NCBI RefSeq assembly: GCF_039543385.1
Contig: NZ_BAABJQ010000030.1
Span: 46,695-110,694, forward strand
Origin: Rugosimonospora acidiphila
GTDB taxonomy: Bacteria > Actinomycetota > Actinomycetes > Mycobacteriales > Micromonosporaceae
DNA length: 64,000 nucleotides
Direction: 5' to 3'
Part shown: piece by piece, positions 8,731 through 17,417 of the stretch
How positions within the stretch are numbered: position 1 is the first letter of the stretch
Layout: every line of letters starts with the position of its first letter
The notes under the pieces: generated by a model
The model's input: only the letters and a program-made list of their open reading frames with translations
Database searches by the model: none
Told to the model about the DNA's origin: nothing
Translations under genes and position numbers: made by a program

Positions 8731-10280
8731 GCGTCGCGGACGAGCGGGCCGATCCGGTCCCGCCGGCACCGGCCGCCCGGCCGCCGGTACCCCAGCCTCC
8801 CCAACCCTTCCAGCCTCCCCAGGCGGCGCTGGCCGATCAGCCGACGGCCGCTGACGCGCCGGCGGTAGCCGATCCGGCGGCGGTAGCTGATCCGCCGACG
8901 GTGGCTGACGCGCCGACGGCGGCCGATCCGCCAACGGTGACTGATCCGCCGGCGGTAGCCGACGCGCCCGAGGTGGCCGAGCCGTCGGCGGTTCGGCGGC
9001 CGGGCGGATCCCGGCCGGCCCGCCGGCTGCCGCGCCTGCTGTTGCGCCCGCTTGCCGGGCGCGCGTCGACCCTGTTGACCAACGGCGGGCTCCTGGTCGG
9101 CGGGCTGCTGTCCAGCGTCCTGGTCTCCCGCGTGCTCGGCCCCGCCGGGCGCGGCCAGTACGTCACCTGGCAGACCTGGGCCTCCACCATCGGCGTGTTC
9201 GCGCTGGGCGGGCTGCCGCAGGTGCTCGTGCTCGACGACTGGACGCCCGGCCGGCACAAGCTGCGCGAGCTGGCCACGCCGCTGCTGCTGTCGATCGCCG
9301 CGGCGCTGGCGGCCCTCGCCGGGGTCGCGGCGTTCCTGCGCCCGGCGGCGGTGGTGTTCGTCGCCGCGGTGCTCATCGTGCTGGCCAACCAGTTCAGCTC
9401 GCTCGGGGCCGCGGAGGCCCAGCGGATGGGCCGGATGAGCGTCGAGTTCAACGCCGCTCGGATCGTGCCGCAGGCCGCTGCCCTGCTGGCCATGGGCGGC
9501 CTGCTGGTGGCCGGCTCCACCGGGCTGGCCGGCTGGCTGGTAGCGGTGTCCGTCGCCCAGGCCGCCGCGACCGCGCTGTGGCTGTGGCGCTGCTGCGAGC
9601 GCGGGCGGGTGGGCCACATCCCGATCGGCCGTACGCTCGCCGACTCGGTGCGCCTGGCGCCTGGCAACTGGATGACCCAGCTGCAGTACCGGTTCGACCT
9701 GCTGGCGGTCACCGCGCTGTTCCGGCCGGAGGTGGTCGCGTTCTACGCGATCGGGGTGGCCGCACAGGGGGCGGTGCTCGCCGCCGGGCAGTCCCGTGGG
9801 ATGCACTGGTTCTCCCGCCGGCAGGGCGGCACGTTCGCCGCCGGAGCCGGCGCGCTGCGCCGGGAGCTGTGGCGCACCGCCGGCACCTCGCTGGCGGTGG
9901 CCGTACCCCTGACGCTGACCGTCCGGCTGTGGATCGGCGGCGCGTACGGGTCGGCGTTCCTGCCCGCCGCGCCGATCGTGGCGGTGCTCTGCGGCGTCGG
10001 GGTCATGCAGTCCGTGGACTATCTGCTGGGCCACGAGGCGCTCATCGCCGGGCTGGGCGGCCGGGTCATCCTGCTGCGGGTGCCCGGGCTCGCCGTGGTG
10101 GCCGCGGGCTTCGGCCTGGCCATCCTGTGGCACTGGCCGACCACCGGCATCGCGGTGATCCCCGGCGTCGGGTACGCGGTGTCCTCGGTGGTGTTCCTGG
10201 CGGCGGCGCGGTCGCGGCGCTCGGCGACGGCGGCGACGGCGGCTACGGGTTGCCGGCCGCCTCGACCCGCCGCGCCTTGA
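8727..10280 (+). CDS. Wzx-like oligosaccharide flippase (MOP superfamily)
   Basis: 517 residues. The first about 95 are Pro/Ala/Asp-rich with a six-residue unit (ADPPTV-like) repeated about eight times. The membrane part then starts at LLTNGGLLVGGLLSSVLVSR with VLGPAGRGQY, a sequence typical of polysaccharide transporter/flippase proteins, and continues with about 12 hydrophobic segments. It should move the undecaprenyl-linked repeat unit across the membrane. The 3' end overlaps the convergent methyltransferase gene by 38 bases. The repetitive cytosolic tail is unusual for the family. Confidence 0.88.
   Translation: MSVADERADPVPPAPAARPPVPQPPQPFQPPQAALADQPTAADAPAVADPAAVADPPTVADAPTAADPPTVTDPPAVADAPEVAEPSAVRRPGGSRPARRLPRLLLRPLAGRASTLLTNGGLLVGGLLSSVLVSRVLGPAGRGQYVTWQTWASTIGVFALGGLPQVLVLDDWTPGRHKLRELATPLLLSIAAALAALAGVAAFLRPAAVVFVAAVLIVLANQFSSLGAAEAQRMGRMSVEFNAARIVPQAAALLAMGGLLVAGSTGLAGWLVAVSVAQAAATALWLWRCCERGRVGHIPIGRTLADSVRLAPGNWMTQLQYRFDLLAVTALFRPEVVAFYAIGVAAQGAVLAAGQSRGMHWFSRRQGGTFAAGAGALRRELWRTAGTSLAVAVPLTLTVRLWIGGAYGSAFLPAAPIVAVLCGVGVMQSVDYLLGHEALIAGLGGRVILLRVPGLAVVAAGFGLAILWHWPTTGIAVIPGVGYAVSSVVFLAAARSRRSATAATAATGCRPPRPAAP
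8850..8990 (+). repeat. Degenerate 18-bp repeats coding for ADPPTV-type hexapeptides
   Basis: About eight imperfect copies of an 18-bp unit near the 5' end of the flippase gene. They give a low-complexity, probably disordered N-terminal tail. They lie about 120 bases after the upstream stop codon. Confidence 0.75.
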
Positions 10281-10941
10281 TGAGCACCTGCCAGCCGAAC
10301 AGGTTGGGCCACCGCCGGCGGCCCAGCTCCCGGATCCCGACACAGGTCCGCTCGGGCAGCAGCCTGCGCATCAGCCGCCACAGCGGCACGTCGCCGGAGA
10401 CGGTCACCAGCTCGACGGCCAGCTCCGGCGCCGTCGCCAGCAGCTGCCGCGCCGCCGTGCGGTACGTGTAGAAGCGCAGGTGCGTCGCGTCGAGGGTGCC
10501 GATGTCCCGGTACTCGAACCGTCCCCGCAGGAAGTCCAGCCGGTCGCGCCAGTTCAGCACATTGGGCACCGCTATCACGCAGGTGCCGCCCGGGGCGAGG
10601 CTCGGCACCAGCCGGGCGACCAGGGCCGCCGGGTCGCGCAGGTGTTCGAGCACGTGGCTGAAGACCAGGCAGTCGAACTGGATCTTGTCGATCTCCGGCG
10701 GCAGCTCCGCCTCGAGGTCGGCGACCCAGCACAGCTCCATGTGCTCGCCGGCCAGCGCGCACTCCTTCGGCGAGCCGGTGATCCCGAAGATCCGCTTGTG
10801 CGGGTCGCGCCGCTGCAGCGACGCCGCGTTGTCGCCGGCGCCGCACCCCACGTCCAGCACGGTCACCGCGTCGCGGTCGACGAGGTCGAGCACGGCGGTG
10901 TTGCCCCGGTTGCGGTAGACCTTGTCGGCGACCTCGATCAC
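10243..10941 (-). CDS. Class I SAM methyltransferase
   Basis: 232 residues. Motif I is TVLDVGCGAGDNAASL, with CLVFSHVLEHLRDP (post-II), CVIAVPNVLNWRD and the HLRFYT segment common in methyltransferases of LPS and O-antigen loci. GTG 10941 shares GTGA with the stop of the upstream leftward methyltransferase, so the two are translationally coupled. A second GTG immediately before (10944) is equally possible. The acceptor is unknown; tailoring of glycan sugars is the contextual guess. Confidence 0.88.
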   Translation of the reverse strand: MIEVADKVYRNRGNTAVLDLVDRDAVTVLDVGCGAGDNAASLQRRDPHKRIFGITGSPKECALAGEHMELCWVADLEAELPPEIDKIQFDCLVFSHVLEHLRDPAALVARLVPSLAPGGTCVIAVPNVLNWRDRLDFLRGRFEYRDIGTLDATHLRFYTYRTAARQLLATAPELAVELVTVSGDVPLWRLMRRLLPERTCVGIRELGRRRWPNLFGWQVLIKARRVEAAGNP

Positions 10942-11699
10942 CACTGGCCGCCCTGGACCGGGCGCCACAGTTGGCTGCGCAGCATCTCGCCGGGGCTGTA
11001 CAGCGGCGTGGGCGCCGGAATCCGCAGCACCTCCCGGACCGGTGCGCAGCCGAACGGGGACAGCTCGATGTCCACCCACGAGCCGGTGTCCAGCCGGGTG
11101 TCCGGCCCGTGCGGCTTGTCGCGGTTCGGTTCCCGGGCGCGGTCGGGGGCCGGCACGTGCTCGGTCACCACCACCAGCGGGTACCGGCGGCACCGGTCCA
11201 GGATCGCGGTGATCTGAGCGTTGGACAGGTGCTGGAGCACCTGGCGGATGAGGCACACGTCGGCCTCGGGCAGGTCGTCGTTCGCCGCGTCGAGCAGCGA
11301 GAAGTTCACCCCCGGCCGGCCGTGCGCCTGAAGGTTGCGCGAGATCAGATCCGGTACGACGTCCACCCCCTCGTACCGCTCCAGGGCGTCGACGAACATG
11401 GACGCCACCCGGAAGTCGCCGCAGCCGATGTCGACGGCGCTGCGCGCCCCGCTGTCCTCGATGAGCCGCCGGATGAAGTCCGCGTAGCGCATCGGGGCGT
11501 CGCCGCGCGAACCGGTGCCGGAGTCGAAGCGGTCGCCGAGGCCCCACTGCCGGGCGGCGTAGACCTCCGAGAAGACCTCCTGGGCCGACCGGGAGGCGTT
11601 GCGCTGGCGCAGCCGGGCCAGCCGGGCCGCGGCCACCCAGTTGCGGACGGGCGCCGGGGTGCGCTCGGCGACCTGGTGCCGCCACTTTTCATACGACAT
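10938..11699 (-). CDS. SAM-dependent methyltransferase
   Basis: 253 residues starting MSYEKWRHQVAERTP. SAVDIGCGDFRVASMFVDA is the SAM-binding motif and CLIRQVLQHLSNAQI matches the post-II region. It resembles methyltransferases found beside glycosyltransferases. ATG 11699 has AGAGG about five bases upstream. It is the first gene of a two-gene leftward operon, divergent from the GT2 gene with only 48 bases between them. Confidence 0.87.
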   Translation of the reverse strand: MSYEKWRHQVAERTPAPVRNWVAAARLARLRQRNASRSAQEVFSEVYAARQWGLGDRFDSGTGSRGDAPMRYADFIRRLIEDSGARSAVDIGCGDFRVASMFVDALERYEGVDVVPDLISRNLQAHGRPGVNFSLLDAANDDLPEADVCLIRQVLQHLSNAQITAILDRCRRYPLVVVTEHVPAPDRAREPNRDKPHGPDTRLDTGSWVDIELSPFGCAPVREVLRIPAPTPLYSPGEMLRSQLWRPVQGGQW

Positions 11700-11747
11700 C
11701 GAACCTCTTAGCGTCATCTGGGCGTTGTATCCGTATTCTAGGCTAAC

Positions 11748-12656
11748 GTGGGTACCTTGATGACGCGCTCGGAAAGGCCGGTGCCCCGGTCGACCTCGGT
11801 AGTCGTGCACTACGGCGATGTCGAACCGACCCTCCGGCTGGCCAACCATCTCGCGGACTTCGACACCGACGTCGTCGTCGTGGCCAACGACGGCGCCGCC
11901 CGCCCGGACGCGCTGCGGTCGGCGGTGGAGTGGCTGGTGCCCGGGCGCAACCTCGGTTACGGCGAGGCGTTCACGACGGCCGTACGCGGGCGCCGCACCG
12001 AGGCGATGGTGCTGCTCAACAACGACATCGCGCTGCCCCGGGACACCTTCGAACGCTGCCTGGACGTGCTGCTCGCCGACCAGAGTGCCGGCATCGTCGG
12101 GCCGGTGCTGCGGCACGAGGACAACACCCTGCAGTCCGGGGCGGCCTGGCTGACCCGCTGGCGCCGGGTACCCAAGGTGCTGGTCGACCCGGGCCCGGTC
12201 ACGGTCGAGTGCGCCTGGGTCACCGGGGCGGTGATGTTCATTCGCCGGGAGGTGGCCGACGGCGTCGGCATGGACGGCTCGTTCTTCCTCGGCGCCGAGG
12301 ACGCCGACCTGTGCATCCGCGCCCGGCGCGCCGGCTGGCGGATCTTGTGCTGCGGCGACGCGGTGGCCACCCACCACGGGTCCCGGGTGATCGGCGCGCG
12401 GTGGAACTACTACTCCACGCGCAACCGGGTCTGGTACACCCGGTCGTGCTTCGGCCTGGGCCCGGCCATGCTCAACTGGCTGAGCGCGGCGGCGCTGCTG
12501 CCCCGGGTGGCGCTGGCCGACCTGGTCAAGCGCGGCGACATGACCGCGTCACGGCTGTGCCTGCTGGCCCTCGCGCACGCCTGGTGGCGCAAGCCGACCG
12601 CCGCCGAGGGTCCGCTCGCGGGGGAGCCCCTGCCCGACCGGCTGCTGCGCTCCTGA
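11748..12656 (+). CDS. Glycosyltransferase family 2
   Basis: 302 residues. Soluble GT-A enzyme with STSVVVHYGD, NLGYGEAFT, MVLLNNDIALP (Asp near the metal site) and GAEDADLCIRARRAGWRI (EDxDLxxR, catalytic-base region), as in rhamnosyltransferase-like GT2 proteins. GTG 11748 and ATG 11760 are both possible starts and neither has a strong Shine-Dalgarno. A TAGGCT -10-like hexamer at 11738-11743 would put the transcription start at or near GTG 11748, so a leaderless mRNA is plausible. The 3' end overlaps the convergent GT4 gene by 108 bases. Confidence 0.88.
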   Translation: MGTLMTRSERPVPRSTSVVVHYGDVEPTLRLANHLADFDTDVVVVANDGAARPDALRSAVEWLVPGRNLGYGEAFTTAVRGRRTEAMVLLNNDIALPRDTFERCLDVLLADQSAGIVGPVLRHEDNTLQSGAAWLTRWRRVPKVLVDPGPVTVECAWVTGAVMFIRREVADGVGMDGSFFLGAEDADLCIRARRAGWRILCCGDAVATHHGSRVIGARWNYYSTRNRVWYTRSCFGLGPAMLNWLSAAALLPRVALADLVKRGDMTASRLCLLALAHAWWRKPTAAEGPLAGEPLPDRLLRS

Positions 12657-13979
12657 CCGCCGGCCGGCCGTCCACCCCGGTGCGCCGGCCTCGCGCGCAC
12701 CGCGCGCACCGCCGGCCCCGTGCGGATCGCCGGCCCCGTGCGGATCGCCGGTCCCCACCCGCCCACCCGGGCCGCGGCCCAGCAGGTCGTCGTAGACGTC
12801 GGTGAAGCGGCGCAGGGCGACCCGCGAGGAGAACAGGCTCAGGCAGCGCTCCCGCCCCCGGCGGCCGAAGTCGCAGCCCGGGTCGGACAGCACCCGCAGC
12901 GTGCGGTCGGCGACCGCCGCGGCGACCCCGCCGGCCGGCGACTGCGGCACCAGCCATCCGGTCGCCCCGTCCCGCACGGTCTCCCGGCTGCCGGCCGTCT
13001 CGGTGGACACCACCGGCAGCCCGCAGGCCATCGCCTCCAGCACGGTCATCCCGAGTCCCTCCTCGTGCGAGGTCTGCAGGAACACCGACGCGCCCCGGTA
13101 CAGCTCGACGAGTTCGTCCGGGCGCACGTCGGCCAGTACCCGTACCCGCGCGCCCAGGTCGAGCCCGGCCACCAGTTCGCGCAGCGGCCCGGGCAGCGCT
13201 CCCCGGCCGGCGATCACCAGGTCCGGGGTGGGCTCGTGGCGGCGCACCAGGGCGGCGTAGGCGTGGATCATCCGGTCCAGGCCCTTGCGCGGGTCGCCGA
13301 GCCGGCACACCGAAAGCAGGTGGCCGTCGGGGCGCCACGGCCGGTCGGCGGGGGCGAACAGCGTCGTGTCCACCCCGGGTGCGGCCTTGATCACGCGGGC
13401 CGGCCCGGCGCCGCGTACCCAGTCGTACATGGCCGCGTTCTCCACCAGTACGGCGTCGACCCGGGCCAGGGCCGTGCGCTCGATCCGCGTGGTGCACCGG
13501 GTCATGGCCGCACGCCAGCCGCGCAGCGGCAGGGGCTGGCCGGTGCGCTGCGACTCCCGCTCCCAGCAGGCCCGCGAGGCGACCTGCAGCACCACGGGCA
13601 CCCCGGCCCCGGCGACGGCCGCCGCCCACGCCGGCCCGCCGGCCACCACCTGCACCAGGTCGTACCCGCGCAGCACCTCGGTCAGCTCGTGGCGTGGCCG
13701 GTACCGCATGAACTCGACCTCGACCGCGTTGGCGCCCCAGCGGTGCTCGCGCGCGTCCCCGCGCGGGCCGGCATCCCCGCCGTCGAGGCTGCGGCGCAGC
13801 CAGGAGCCCGGTGCGGCCAGGCGCCGGCTGTGCCGGTCCCGGCTGGAGGTGGCCAGGCTGTGCACGTCCACGCGGTACTCGCCGGTGGAGCGCAGCCCGT
13901 CGCGCAGCCAGCGGGTCACCGTGCCGACCCCGCCGGTGGTGTCGAACCCGTGGGTGACGAGCGCGATCCGCGCGCTCAC
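12549..13979 (-). CDS. Glycosyltransferase family 4
   Basis: 476 residues. GT-B fold with ALVTHGFDTTGGVGTVTRWL at the N-terminus, KAAPGVDTTLF, VCRLGDPRKGLDRMI, and SHEEGLGMTVLEAMACGLPV as the E-x7-E nucleotide-sugar site. GTG 13979 overlaps the stop of the upstream GT4 (GTGA). The last about 75 residues are a low-complexity Gly/Arg tail that contains an 18-bp repeat and runs antisense to the 3' end of the GT2 gene. The true coding part may have ended earlier before the tail grew. The donor sugar is unknown. Confidence 0.88.
   Translation of the reverse strand: MSARIALVTHGFDTTGGVGTVTRWLRDGLRSTGEYRVDVHSLATSSRDRHSRRLAAPGSWLRRSLDGGDAGPRGDAREHRWGANAVEVEFMRYRPRHELTEVLRGYDLVQVVAGGPAWAAAVAGAGVPVVLQVASRACWERESQRTGQPLPLRGWRAAMTRCTTRIERTALARVDAVLVENAAMYDWVRGAGPARVIKAAPGVDTTLFAPADRPWRPDGHLLSVCRLGDPRKGLDRMIHAYAALVRRHEPTPDLVIAGRGALPGPLRELVAGLDLGARVRVLADVRPDELVELYRGASVFLQTSHEEGLGMTVLEAMACGLPVVSTETAGSRETVRDGATGWLVPQSPAGGVAAAVADRTLRVLSDPGCDFGRRGRERCLSLFSSRVALRRFTDVYDDLLGRGPGGRVGTGDPHGAGDPHGAGGARGAREAGAPGWTAGRRSGAQQPVGQGLPRERTLGGGRLAPPGVREGQQAQP
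12710..12745 (-). repeat. 18-bp x 2 direct repeat in GT4 3' tail
   Basis: Two exact copies of an 18-bp unit (CGCCGGCCCCGTGCGGAT on the + strand) with a partial third copy after 12746. It lies 54 bases past the GT2 stop codon and inside the C-terminal tail of the opposite-strand GT4. Confidence 0.85.
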
Positions 13980-15172
13980 GTCGCGGCCGGCCACAGCGCC
14001 CGCCGGACCTGCTCGACGATGTTGACCTCACGCCCCCGGGTCTGTTCGCGCCACTGCCGGTACGCCGCCCCGGCGCACTGCCGGGCGAGCAGGCGCTGCG
14101 GCGGGCTCATGGCCACCACGCGCTGCATCGCTTCGGCCAGGCCGGCGACCGTCAGGTCGCGCACCACCGTCCCGCCCCCCTTGTCCAGCACGTCCGTCCA
14201 CGGGGTCTGGTCGGAGCAGATCACCGGGCAGGACGCGGAGAGGCTCTCCGCGATCACGTGCCCGAAGTTCTCGCCGAGGGTCGGGAAGACGAAGGCGTCG
14301 TAGCGGCTGAAGGTCTGCCGGACGGCCTCCGGTGCCAGCTCGCCCCGGTACCTGACCCGGATCGGGGCGGGCAGCGACTCGGTCAGCCGCTGGCAGCGCG
14401 CCCAGTATCGGGCGTCCTCGAGCGGCCCGTAGATGTCCAGGTCGACCCGCCCCCGCAGGGCCGGCAGCGCGCGCAGGACCAGTTCCAGGTTCTTCTTCGC
14501 GGTGATCCGGCTGATGAAGACGAGGCGGGCCGGGCCGTCGACGGTGTCCGTCGCCGGTACCGGCTCGACCGGCAGTGAACTCTGATCCTGGTTGATCTCG
14601 ACCCGCGCCCAGGGGCAGACGGACCTGATGTCGTCGGCCTCGCGGTTGGTGGAGGCGTGCCACACCACGTCCGCCCGCCGCAGGTACGACCCCCACCACC
14701 TCAGGAACAGCCGCTTCTTGCCGGCCTTGAGGGCCAGCGCGCCGGGCGACAGCTCGCCGCGCGGCGCGATGAGGATCCGGGTGGCGTGGATCAGCCCGAG
14801 CCGTGCGGCGAGCACCGGCATCACCGTGTACGTCGGGGCCCAGAGGCTGTTGAGGTACAGCAGGTCGAAGCGCTCGCCGCGAAGCTCGCGCCACAGCCGC
14901 AGCCACTGGTCGGGCCGGCCGGTGTTGAGGTAGAAGACGCGGGCGCGGGGGCGGCTGACCCAGCGGCCGGACAGCCCCGGGTACGGCTCGGGGGAGCCCA
15001 GGTCGCGATCCCGGGTGACCAGCGACAGGGCGGTGTTCTCCGGCAGCGTGTCGAGGATGTGCGCCATCGACCGGACCGGGCCGCCGCCGCGGAAGCCGGG
15101 CTCGAAGGCGCCACACGTGCTCAGCACCCGGAACCCGGGCCCGTCGAGGCCGGATCGGGACACTGCGTCCAT
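13976..15172 (-). CDS. Glycosyltransferase family 4
   Basis: 398 residues. CGAFEPGFRGGGPVRSMAHI at the N-terminus is typical of GT4 enzymes from exopolysaccharide loci. RLVFISRITAKKNLELVLRA and PTLGENFGHVIAESLSASCP (E-x7-E) mark the donor domain. ATG 15172 is chosen because GGGAGGA lies about six bases upstream; a TTG at 15205 would add 11 residues. Coupled to the next GT4. The leftward pair reads away from the dehydratase gene. Confidence 0.9.
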   Translation of the reverse strand: MDAVSRSGLDGPGFRVLSTCGAFEPGFRGGGPVRSMAHILDTLPENTALSLVTRDRDLGSPEPYPGLSGRWVSRPRARVFYLNTGRPDQWLRLWRELRGERFDLLYLNSLWAPTYTVMPVLAARLGLIHATRILIAPRGELSPGALALKAGKKRLFLRWWGSYLRRADVVWHASTNREADDIRSVCPWARVEINQDQSSLPVEPVPATDTVDGPARLVFISRITAKKNLELVLRALPALRGRVDLDIYGPLEDARYWARCQRLTESLPAPIRVRYRGELAPEAVRQTFSRYDAFVFPTLGENFGHVIAESLSASCPVICSDQTPWTDVLDKGGGTVVRDLTVAGLAEAMQRVVAMSPPQRLLARQCAGAAYRQWREQTRGREVNIVEQVRRALWPAAT

Positions 15173-15205
15173 CGGGTCCTCCCGTCGTCGAGGCACCCCG
15201 TTCAA

Positions 15206-15365
15206 CGAGACGACGCCCCAAAAGTGACTGAAGCCCCTTATAGGCCCCGTAATTCCTCAAAGCCGCTAGAGTGGTTCATACGTCCTTTTCAGGCGAAATC
15301 AGACATGTTTCGTATGGGTCTGCCGTCGTTCGATTAATCGGCATTGATCGACCAGGAGCACGTGC
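15206..15365. promoter_or_regulatory. Divergent promoter region (GT4 pair / dehydratase)
   Basis: AT-enriched spacer between leftward GT4 and rightward dehydratase genes. TAGAGT near 15267 is a possible -10 box for the rightward gene, but no matching -35 is convincing. No operator-like palindrome is obvious. Confidence 0.35.
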
Positions 15366-17198
15366 ATGCAGGTCATCGCGCCCGTCGCCACCCGTCCTTC
15401 GGGCGCGGCCCGCCCCCGAACGGAGTCGTGGCGCCGGACATCGACGCTGTTCATCGCCGACACGGCAGCCTGGATCGGCGGCTTCCTTCTGGCCGCGTGG
15501 GCCCGGTTCGAGTTCGACCTGAGCAGCCACGTGGTACCCGTGCTCCTCGGCGGCCTGGTCGCCGCCGTGCTGTACCTGGCGGCGGCGACCGCGCTGCGGG
15601 CGCGCCGGGGCCGGGACCCCCTGGGCAGCCTGCAGGAGGCCCGGTCGCTGGCCGTTACGGCCGCCGGCACCGCCCTGGTGATGCTGTGCGCCGTCGTACC
15701 GCTGGGGGAGCGGCCGGTCCCGGCCAGCACCCCGGCGCTGGGCGCGGCCGTGGCGCTGCTGCTCATGCTGTCCGTTCGCGCGATGTACCGGCACCACCAG
15801 GACCGGCTGCTGCGGCCCGACGCCAACTCGGCGCGCCCGGTCCTGCTGTTCGGCCTCGGCTCGGCGGGTCGCGGCCTGCTGCGCGCCATGGTCTCCGACC
15901 CGCACGGCGGGTACCTGCCGGTGGGGCTGCTCGACGACGACCCCGGCAAGCGGCAGCTGCGCATCGACGGCGTGCGCATGCTCGGCGGCCGGCGCGACGT
16001 GGTGTCCGCGGTCGAACAGACCGGCGCCAGCACGGTGATCCTCTCGGTCAGCAACGCCGACGCCGAGCTCATCGGCGAGGTGCGCACGCAGACCCTGCGC
16101 GCCGGCGCGCAGTTCAAGGTGGTGCCTCCGGTGCGCGAACTGGTCAACCACCGGATCAGCGTCGCGGACGTCCGGGACGTGAGCATCGATGACCTGCTCG
16201 GGCGCAGGCACGTGGTGGCCGACCTGGCCTGCGACGCCGGGCTGGCCGGGCGCCGGGTGCTGGTGACCGGAGCGGGCGGCTCCATCGGCTCCGAGCTGTG
16301 CCGGCAGATCATGCGGGCCAACCCGGGCGAGTTGATGATGCTCGACCGGGACGAGTCCGCGCTGCACAGCCTGCAGATGTCGCTGTCCGGCCGGGCGCTG
16401 CTCGACGGCCCCGAGCTGATCCTCGCCGACCTGCGCGACGGGGCGGGCATAGCCCGGATCTTCGCCGACCGTCGACCGGACGTGGTGTTCCACGCGGCCG
16501 CGCTCAAGCACCTCACGCTGCTGCAGAGGCATCCGGCGGAGGCCGTCAAGACCAACGTCTGGGGCACGCTGAACGTCCTGGAGGCGTGCCGCGACGTGGC
16601 GAGGTTCGTGAACATCTCCACCGACAAGGCGGCGAACCCGGTCAGCGTGCTGGGCTACTCCAAGCGGATCACCGAGCGCCTGACCGCGCACGCGGCGGAG
16701 GCGGCGGACGGCACGTTCCTGAGCGTGCGCTTCGGCAACGTGCTGTCCAGCCGCGGCTCCGTGGTCACCGCGTTCCGGGCGCAGATCGAGGCGGGACTGC
16801 CGATCACCGTCACCCATTCCGAGGTGACCCGGTACTTCATGACCGTCCAGGAGGCCGTGCACCTCGTCCTGCAGGCGGCGGAGATCGGGCGGGACGGCGA
16901 GGCGCTGGTACTCGACATGGGCCGGCCGGTCAGCATCGACAGCGTGGCGCGGCAACTCGCCGCCCTGAGCCCCGGCCCCGCCCAGATCGTGTACACCGGC
17001 CTGCGGCCGGGCGAGAAGCTGCACGAGGACCTGTTCGGCGAGGGCGAGGACGACGTGCGCCCGCTCCATCCGCTGATCTCGCACGTCTCGGTACCCGTGC
17101 TGGATCCGCGGGAGGTCGTCGACCTCGATCCGTTCGCCGAGCCGGAGAAGCTGATCCATCAGCTGGCGTGGCTGTGCGGGCAGCCGCCCCGCCCCTAG
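15366..17198 (+). CDS. PglF/WbpM-type membrane UDP-GlcNAc 4,6-dehydratase (CapD family)
   Basis: 610 residues. About four N-terminal membrane segments (to residue 145), a CoA-binding-like Rossmann domain (FGLGSAGRGLL), then the SDR catalytic domain: GAGGSIGSELCRQI, HAAALKHLTLLQRHP, RFGNVLSSRGSVVTAF, GLRPGEKLHEDLF. It should convert UDP-GlcNAc to the 4-keto-6-deoxy sugar used by the aminotransferase at 3485. The segment corresponding to YxxxK reads LGYSK, so Leu sits where related enzymes have Met or Tyr. AGGAG at 15353 supports ATG 15366. Confidence 0.9.
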   Translation: MQVIAPVATRPSGAARPRTESWRRTSTLFIADTAAWIGGFLLAAWARFEFDLSSHVVPVLLGGLVAAVLYLAAATALRARRGRDPLGSLQEARSLAVTAAGTALVMLCAVVPLGERPVPASTPALGAAVALLLMLSVRAMYRHHQDRLLRPDANSARPVLLFGLGSAGRGLLRAMVSDPHGGYLPVGLLDDDPGKRQLRIDGVRMLGGRRDVVSAVEQTGASTVILSVSNADAELIGEVRTQTLRAGAQFKVVPPVRELVNHRISVADVRDVSIDDLLGRRHVVADLACDAGLAGRRVLVTGAGGSIGSELCRQIMRANPGELMMLDRDESALHSLQMSLSGRALLDGPELILADLRDGAGIARIFADRRPDVVFHAAALKHLTLLQRHPAEAVKTNVWGTLNVLEACRDVARFVNISTDKAANPVSVLGYSKRITERLTAHAAEAADGTFLSVRFGNVLSSRGSVVTAFRAQIEAGLPITVTHSEVTRYFMTVQEAVHLVLQAAEIGRDGEALVLDMGRPVSIDSVARQLAALSPGPAQIVYTGLRPGEKLHEDLFGEGEDDVRPLHPLISHVSVPVLDPREVVDLDPFAEPEKLIHQLAWLCGQPPRP

Positions 17199-17417
17199 CG
17201 GGCGACGTCGGCGGCCGAAGCGTTCACGGCGGCGCGGGCGGGTGGACGACCAACGTTCATCGGTGATGGAAACGTTGTGTGGTAAGGGTTTGCGGGCCAG
17301 CGGCGAACGGCTCCCGCCCGGTTCGGCGAAGATCGCAAATAGTTGGCCGGAGGCCTTCCTTCCGAATTGATCAGATGTTATCTATACGGCACCGGTCTCC
17401 ATCCCCCAGGAGGACAA

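Noticed and set aside
8837..10343. Long antisense frames across the flippase gene
   Set aside because: They lack motifs and membrane logic. The + strand frame has about 12 coherent membrane segments and overlaps the upstream stop by ATGA.
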